From Hyphomicrobiaceae bacterium (GTDB lineage Bacteria; Pseudomonadota; Alphaproteobacteria; Rhizobiales; Hyphomicrobiaceae), in contig JAJFHI010000166.1 of NCBI GenBank assembly GCA_021775715.1, positions 1 to 8,228 on the forward strand: a DNA stretch of 8,228 bases, given 5' to 3'. Made by a program: the position numbers and the translations under genes. A model generated the notes under the pieces. That model was not told the DNA's origin. It ran no database searches and saw only the letters and a list, made by a program, of their open reading frames with translations. Shown here one piece after another: positions 5,256 through 8,228 of the stretch; the stretch's first letter is position 1, and every line of letters begins with the position of its first letter.

Positions 5256-7529
5256 ATGACAAACCCACCTTCACCGGACCTGACAGCGTATCGCCCTCAG
5301 GGCGATCAGCCTCATCCTCCAGGTCATCCGCCAGGCTCAGGTCGCAAGCGGCCGCCGCCAAAGCGGCGCCGACGCGGGTTTGGCATTATTGGTTGGTTGG
5401 GTTTCCTGGTCTTGGCGCTCTTTGCTGTTGTCGTCGGTGCACTGGCCGTTTTTATTGCAGCCCCACCAACAGATTTCATTCGCGATCAAATGATCACCCA
5501 GGTGAAAGAGAAAACCGGTCGCGATCTCACAATCGCAGGCCCTGTCGGCATCACAATCTTTCCCTCGCTTGGCGTGTCACTGAAGGATGTTTCGTTGTCG
5601 TCCAAACCCGGAATGGGTGGTGCACCGCTGACGACGATGTCAGACCTCAACGTTCAAGTGAAGCTGCTGCCGCTTTTGAAGAAGCAGGTCGAGGTCGACA
5701 CCCTGGTTCTGACCAACCCCGTGTTTAATTTGCGCGTTGATAATCAAGGTCAGCGCAGTTGGGATTTCGCCCACCTCACCACACCACGTCGCATTCAGTT
5801 GGCTGATGCAAGCGCCAATTCAACGTCCTTCATAAAGCTTGCACAGGCTAACACTGGAGCTACTGCAACATCCGGAGGCAATGCCATACCACTGGAGCAG
5901 GTCGCTCTTGGTGATGTGCGGATCATAAACGGTACATTGAATTACGCCGACGCAACGTCGGGTGCATCGCAATCAGTCAAAAAGATCAATGTCGCTTTGG
6001 CGCTTGAAAACCTGGCAAGCCCGCTTGGGGCAAAGGGCGATCTCAACTGGAAAGCTGAACAGATCGCATTCGACGGCACATTAACGTCACCAAAACAGAT
6101 CATGGACAAGCAACCGGCCTCCGTTGATGTGAAAATTACGAACCGCCGCTTCGCCGCTAACTACAAGGGTAAGATGCACCTCGCGGACGCGCTTGAGCTT
6201 GCCGGCAAAGTCAATGCCAATGTTCCATCCGTCCGCGACCTTGCAGGATGGCTTGGCACCAAGTTGCCGCCGTCCAATGGCTTCGGTCCGATGAAGCTAA
6301 GCGGCAACTTGACCGCCAAAGGTCCGACCTATGCGCTGTCAAAAGCCACGCTAGATCTTGACGGCGCCAAAGCGACCGGCACTGTTTCAGTCGGGACAGG
6401 CGGGCAACGTCCGAAGATCACCGCCAACCTCAATCTTTCGCAGCTCAACCTCAACACTTACCTGAGTGGTGGGACGGCGGCGCCGGGGGGCACTCCAGCT
6501 CCGGCCGCAGGAAAAAAACCCGCATCAATTGATGACCTTCTGGCTGACCCAGATGAAGCGCCGGGGCCGCGCGTGAAAGGCTATTCGCAACGCACTGGAT
6601 GGAGCAACGCTCCGATTGATATGTCGGCACTTGGCCTTGTCGACGCCGATGCCAAACTCAATGTCGGCAAACTGCTCTATCAAAAAATCAAGGTCGACTC
6701 CACGAAGCTCGCTGTAAAACTAGCGGCGGGGAAAATGCGGGCCGACTTCACCGAAGTGAAACTCTACGGTGGTCAGGGCCGTGGCGTTGTAACGCTTGAT
6801 GGCAACAAGACGCCAACAGTTGGTGCCAACATCGTCGCAAACAACATTGCCGCGTTACCGCTGTTGACCGATGCGATCGATTTCAAATCGGTTGAAGGCA
6901 AGGGCAACTTCACACTTGCTATTGCGGGACGTGGCCGCAGCCAACGTTCGCTGATCGAAACACTAAACGGCAACGGGTCATTCAAATTTAACGATGGTGC
7001 CCTTGTCGGTTTCAACATTCCGGCAGCTTATCGTGCATTGCGTGGTGGTCAGATCCCGGACCTTAAGGCTAAATCGACAGAAAAGACCGACTTCAGCGCT
7101 TTAACAGCAACTTTCAAGATCCAGAACGGCATTGCGACAAACGACGATTTGTCGATGTTAAGTCCACTTTTGCGCGTCACTGGTGCCGGACGTGTGCTGC
7201 TGCCCCAGCGTCAGGTTGACTATCTCGCGCGCCCAACGATCGTAAGCAATCTTACCGGCCAGGGTGGTGACGAGGCCAAGGGTCTTGAGATCCCGGTGCG
7301 TATTGTTGGGCCCTTTGAAAAACTCGAATTCAAACCACAACTTGGCAATGTCCTGAAAGACAAGCTTCTCAAAGATCCCGGCAAGACGGTCGAAACGATC
7401 AAGAAGCTGACCGACAAATACAAAGGCAAGAAAGCCAACGAGATCATCAACGACCTAATTGGCAAGGACGACGGCAGTGGCGAAAAGAAGATCGACGCCA
7501 AGAAGCTACTGGATAATTTGTTTCAGTAG
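5256..7529 (+). CDS. AsmA family inner-membrane-anchored protein
   Basis: A 757-residue AsmA-family protein. AsmA-like proteins are anchored in the inner membrane and project a long beta-rich groove into the periplasm; relatives (TamB, YhdP, YdbH) carry phospholipid toward the outer membrane. Residues 1-40 are a cytoplasmic segment rich in Pro, His and Arg, ending KRRRR. Residues 41-68 form one transmembrane helix. The AsmA N-terminal domain follows: 'VKEKTGRDLTIAGPVGITIFPSLGVSL' region (83-109) and 'PVFNLRVDNQGQRSWDF'. The C-terminal AsmA domain spans about 545-700 ('GKGNFTLAIAGRG', 'LNGNGSFKFNDGALVGFNI'), then a Lys-rich tail (to 757). A flexible Gly/Pro/Ala linker lies near 405-425. The ATG at 5256 has GAAGAG at 5244-5249; an in-frame ATG at 5193 has no ribosome binding site. 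It is transcribed alone. It is larger than E. coli AsmA (617 residues), as is common in alphaproteobacteria. Confidence 0.92.
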   Translation: MTNPPSPDLTAYRPQGDQPHPPGHPPGSGRKRPPPKRRRRGFGIIGWLGFLVLALFAVVVGALAVFIAAPPTDFIRDQMITQVKEKTGRDLTIAGPVGITIFPSLGVSLKDVSLSSKPGMGGAPLTTMSDLNVQVKLLPLLKKQVEVDTLVLTNPVFNLRVDNQGQRSWDFAHLTTPRRIQLADASANSTSFIKLAQANTGATATSGGNAIPLEQVALGDVRIINGTLNYADATSGASQSVKKINVALALENLASPLGAKGDLNWKAEQIAFDGTLTSPKQIMDKQPASVDVKITNRRFAANYKGKMHLADALELAGKVNANVPSVRDLAGWLGTKLPPSNGFGPMKLSGNLTAKGPTYALSKATLDLDGAKATGTVSVGTGGQRPKITANLNLSQLNLNTYLSGGTAAPGGTPAPAAGKKPASIDDLLADPDEAPGPRVKGYSQRTGWSNAPIDMSALGLVDADAKLNVGKLLYQKIKVDSTKLAVKLAAGKMRADFTEVKLYGGQGRGVVTLDGNKTPTVGANIVANNIAALPLLTDAIDFKSVEGKGNFTLAIAGRGRSQRSLIETLNGNGSFKFNDGALVGFNIPAAYRALRGGQIPDLKAKSTEKTDFSALTATFKIQNGIATNDDLSMLSPLLRVTGAGRVLLPQRQVDYLARPTIVSNLTGQGGDEAKGLEIPVRIVGPFEKLEFKPQLGNVLKDKLLKDPGKTVETIKKLTDKYKGKKANEIINDLIGKDDGSGEKKIDAKKLLDNLFQ

Positions 7530-7550
7530 TTTTGCCTCACGCGCCGTACC

Positions 7551-7569
7551 GGCTGAGCAAAGCTCAGCC
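7551..7569 (+). terminator. Strong hairpin after asmA-like gene, probable transcript end
   Basis: GGCTGAGC-AAA-GCTCAGCC is a perfect eight-base stem with a three-base loop, beginning 22 bases after the AsmA stop codon. Flanking bases can extend it to 7549-7572 with one bulged T, and GCGCC (7541-7545) can pair with GGCGC (7571-7575). There is no T run after it, so it may act as a Rho-dependent or 3'-protecting structure rather than as a classical terminator. Confidence 0.5.
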
Positions 7570-7946
7570 TGGCGCTCCGGCGGGGCGCTGCATCGCAGCG
7601 GGTCGCGGTGCTCCCCGGCCGTGTAATAAACGTTTTCCTTGCTCCGTTTGTCCGAAACACACGGGCGTGAAGGCCAGCAACCTGCCGAGTAGATACGGCT
7701 TCGGTGGTGCCGTACCGCAAGACCGCTGTTTTCCCTTGCTCAATCCCGGCGCATGGCACCCGAGTTTGATCGTCGGAGCGTCAAGCGAGTGCGTGAATCA
7801 ATCCCGGCCCCTGCGGAGCCCGACCGCAGCGAGGAACAGTGTGAGCACAAATAAACCTTACCTAGCGCAAATCACCACACTCAAAATCAAACCCTGAATT
7901 GGCTCTCAACAAATCTGTCAGCTGCACAGATTGCGGCGAAACGCTG

Positions 7947-7958
7947 TTCCTTAAGGAA
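7947..7958. promoter_or_regulatory. Perfect 12-base palindrome TTCCTTAAGGAA upstream of speD
   Basis: A gapless dyad-symmetric site lies about 180 bases before the speD start, at the edge of the A+T-rich stretch that probably holds the promoter. Such symmetry fits a dimeric regulator, but one copy only is present and no matching known consensus is recognised. Confidence 0.25.
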
Positions 7959-8049
7959 TAAATACCGGCCACAGCCATAAAATATATTCTTCAATTAACT
8001 CCAATTTTTTCTTGCGTCATCGGGCACGAAGCCTCATATCGGTTTTTCT

Positions 8050-8106
8050 CCGTTCGTCCACCTGCCCCTAAGGTCCAGGAAAACCCCAAAGGTAAGGAGC
8101 GGACGG
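8050..8106 (+). promoter_or_regulatory. Candidate structured 5' leader of speD
   Basis: CCGTTCGT (8050-8057) can pair with GCGGACGG (8099-8106), an eight-pair stem with two G-U pairs. The loop contains CCCCAA (8084-8089), which is complementary to TTGGGG (8125-8130), the start of the speD ribosome binding site, and CCTGCCCC (8061-8068), which can pair with GGGGAGG (8127-8133) with one bulge. The leader could therefore mask the ribosome binding site through a pseudoknot-like pairing. It does not match the SAM-II or other riboswitch layouts I know. This is an inference from hand pairing. Confidence 0.35.
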
Positions 8107-8138
8107 GTCACATCTATCTACTGGTTGGGGAGGGTCAC

Positions 8139-8228
8139 ATGGCCTTTGATGACACCCTCTTCCAATTGGGGATGGACTTGACTCGTTCAAGCCCCGCCCA
8201 TGAGGAAGAATCGACTCTGAATGCACCT
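8139..8228 (+). CDS. speD: Probable S-adenosylmethionine decarboxylase proenzyme, N-terminus (partial)
   Basis: The first 30 codons of a gene cut by the window edge, starting at ATG 8139 with a strong GGGGAGGG at 8127-8134. The peptide begins MAFDDTLFQLGMDLTRSSPA and continues with an acidic stretch (HEEE). From memory, 'LFQLGMDLTRSS' near the start is characteristic of the N-terminal extension of adenosylmethionine decarboxylases in Hyphomicrobiales, the pyruvoyl enzymes that make decarboxylated S-adenosylmethionine for spermidine synthesis. The catalytic part and self-processing serine lie outside the window, so the call rests on this motif alone. A long leader and the strong but maskable ribosome binding site are consistent with a regulated polyamine gene. 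If the motif memory is wrong, the product is unknown. Confidence 0.55.
   Translation, partial: MAFDDTLFQLGMDLTRSSPAHEEESTLNAP

Larger units (their letters stand above)
7530..8138. other. Non-coding spacer between asmA-like gene and speD
   Basis: No convincing gene is seen in these 609 bases. The first part (to about 7840) is G+C-rich and hairpin-dense; the rest (about 7840-8040) is A+T-rich, followed by the speD leader. Perfect stems, besides the hairpin listed separately: CGCTGC-ATC-GCAGCG at 7586-7600, itself enclosed by CGGGG/CCCCG (7581-7585 with 7613-7617); CCGTGT/ACACGG (7619-7624 with 7659-7664) enclosing AAACG/CGTTT; TACGGC/GCCGTA at 7694-7714; and CTGCGG/CCGCAG at 7811-7829. A 121-codon plus-strand frame here lacks a ribosome binding site and any recognisable motif. 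Confidence 0.65.

Noticed and set aside
7532..7897. Open plus-strand frame of 121 codons after the AsmA gene
   Set aside because: It begins at a TTG two bases past the AsmA stop without a ribosome binding site, has no recognisable motif or sensible composition, and covers the hairpin-rich region.
8041..8138. SAM-II or speF-type riboswitch ahead of speD
   Set aside because: The layout does not match the SAM-II H-type pseudoknot as I know it, and the speF motif is known upstream of ornithine-decarboxylase-type genes. Only an unnamed candidate leader is reported.
1..8228. tRNA, rRNA, RNase P RNA, tmRNA, SRP RNA, CRISPR array, insertion sequence
   Set aside because: Hallmark sequences for these RNAs, regularly spaced repeats, and transposase or integrase motifs were looked for by eye on both strands and not found.

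Overview
The window looks like a chromosomal segment of an alphaproteobacterium, most likely of the order Hyphomicrobiales (Rhizobiales). The case rests on the gene families: a small two-cysteine exported protein of a rhizobial type, DUF2147, a SoxYZ-type fused carrier known from methylotrophs and users of PQQ-dependent dehydrogenases, an SNase-domain protein with a trailing 'KGN...IYH...GERWFCSE...AAGWR' module, an AsmA-family protein, and an apparent speD start of the 'LFQLGMDLTRSS' type. Base composition is moderate for that order. Genus cannot be fixed from the sequence.

Layout. Bases 1-72 (+) are the last 23 codons of a membrane protein, probably an RND/MMPL-type transporter. It converges on a 130-residue exported protein (107-499, -). 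A 427-base spacer without genes separates that from a divergent DUF2147 protein (927-1472, +). A four-gene minus-strand block follows, in transcription order: a CNT (NupC-type) nucleoside transporter (4968-3691), an exported thermonuclease-like protein (3525-2779), a fused SoxYZ-like sulfur carrier (2690-1845), and a small open frame overlapping the end of the carrier gene (about 1894-1550) whose C-terminal third resembles the C-terminal domain of allophanate hydrolase. Divergent from the transporter is a large AsmA-family protein (5256-7529, +). Then comes a 609-base non-coding stretch with several perfect hairpins, and the start of a probable S-adenosylmethionine decarboxylase gene (8139 onward, +, cut by the window edge) behind a potentially structured leader.

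How the genes fit together. Most products act in or across the envelope: four have signal peptides, and the transporter, AsmA and the RND tail are membrane proteins. The nucleoside transporter beside a secreted nuclease is suggestive of nucleic-acid scavenging, but the 165-base gap between them and the lack of a nucleotidase argue for caution. The SoxYZ-like carrier is an orphan here: no SoxAX, SoxB, PQQ dehydrogenase or cytochrome gene is visible.

No transposase, integrase, tRNA, rRNA or CRISPR array was seen. The least ordinary parts are the orphan SoxYZ carrier with its overlapping, start-codon-poor partner frame, the hairpin-dense spacer after asmA, and the speD leader, in which a CCCCAA segment can pair with the ribosome binding site. 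None of these amounts to a demonstrated new system.
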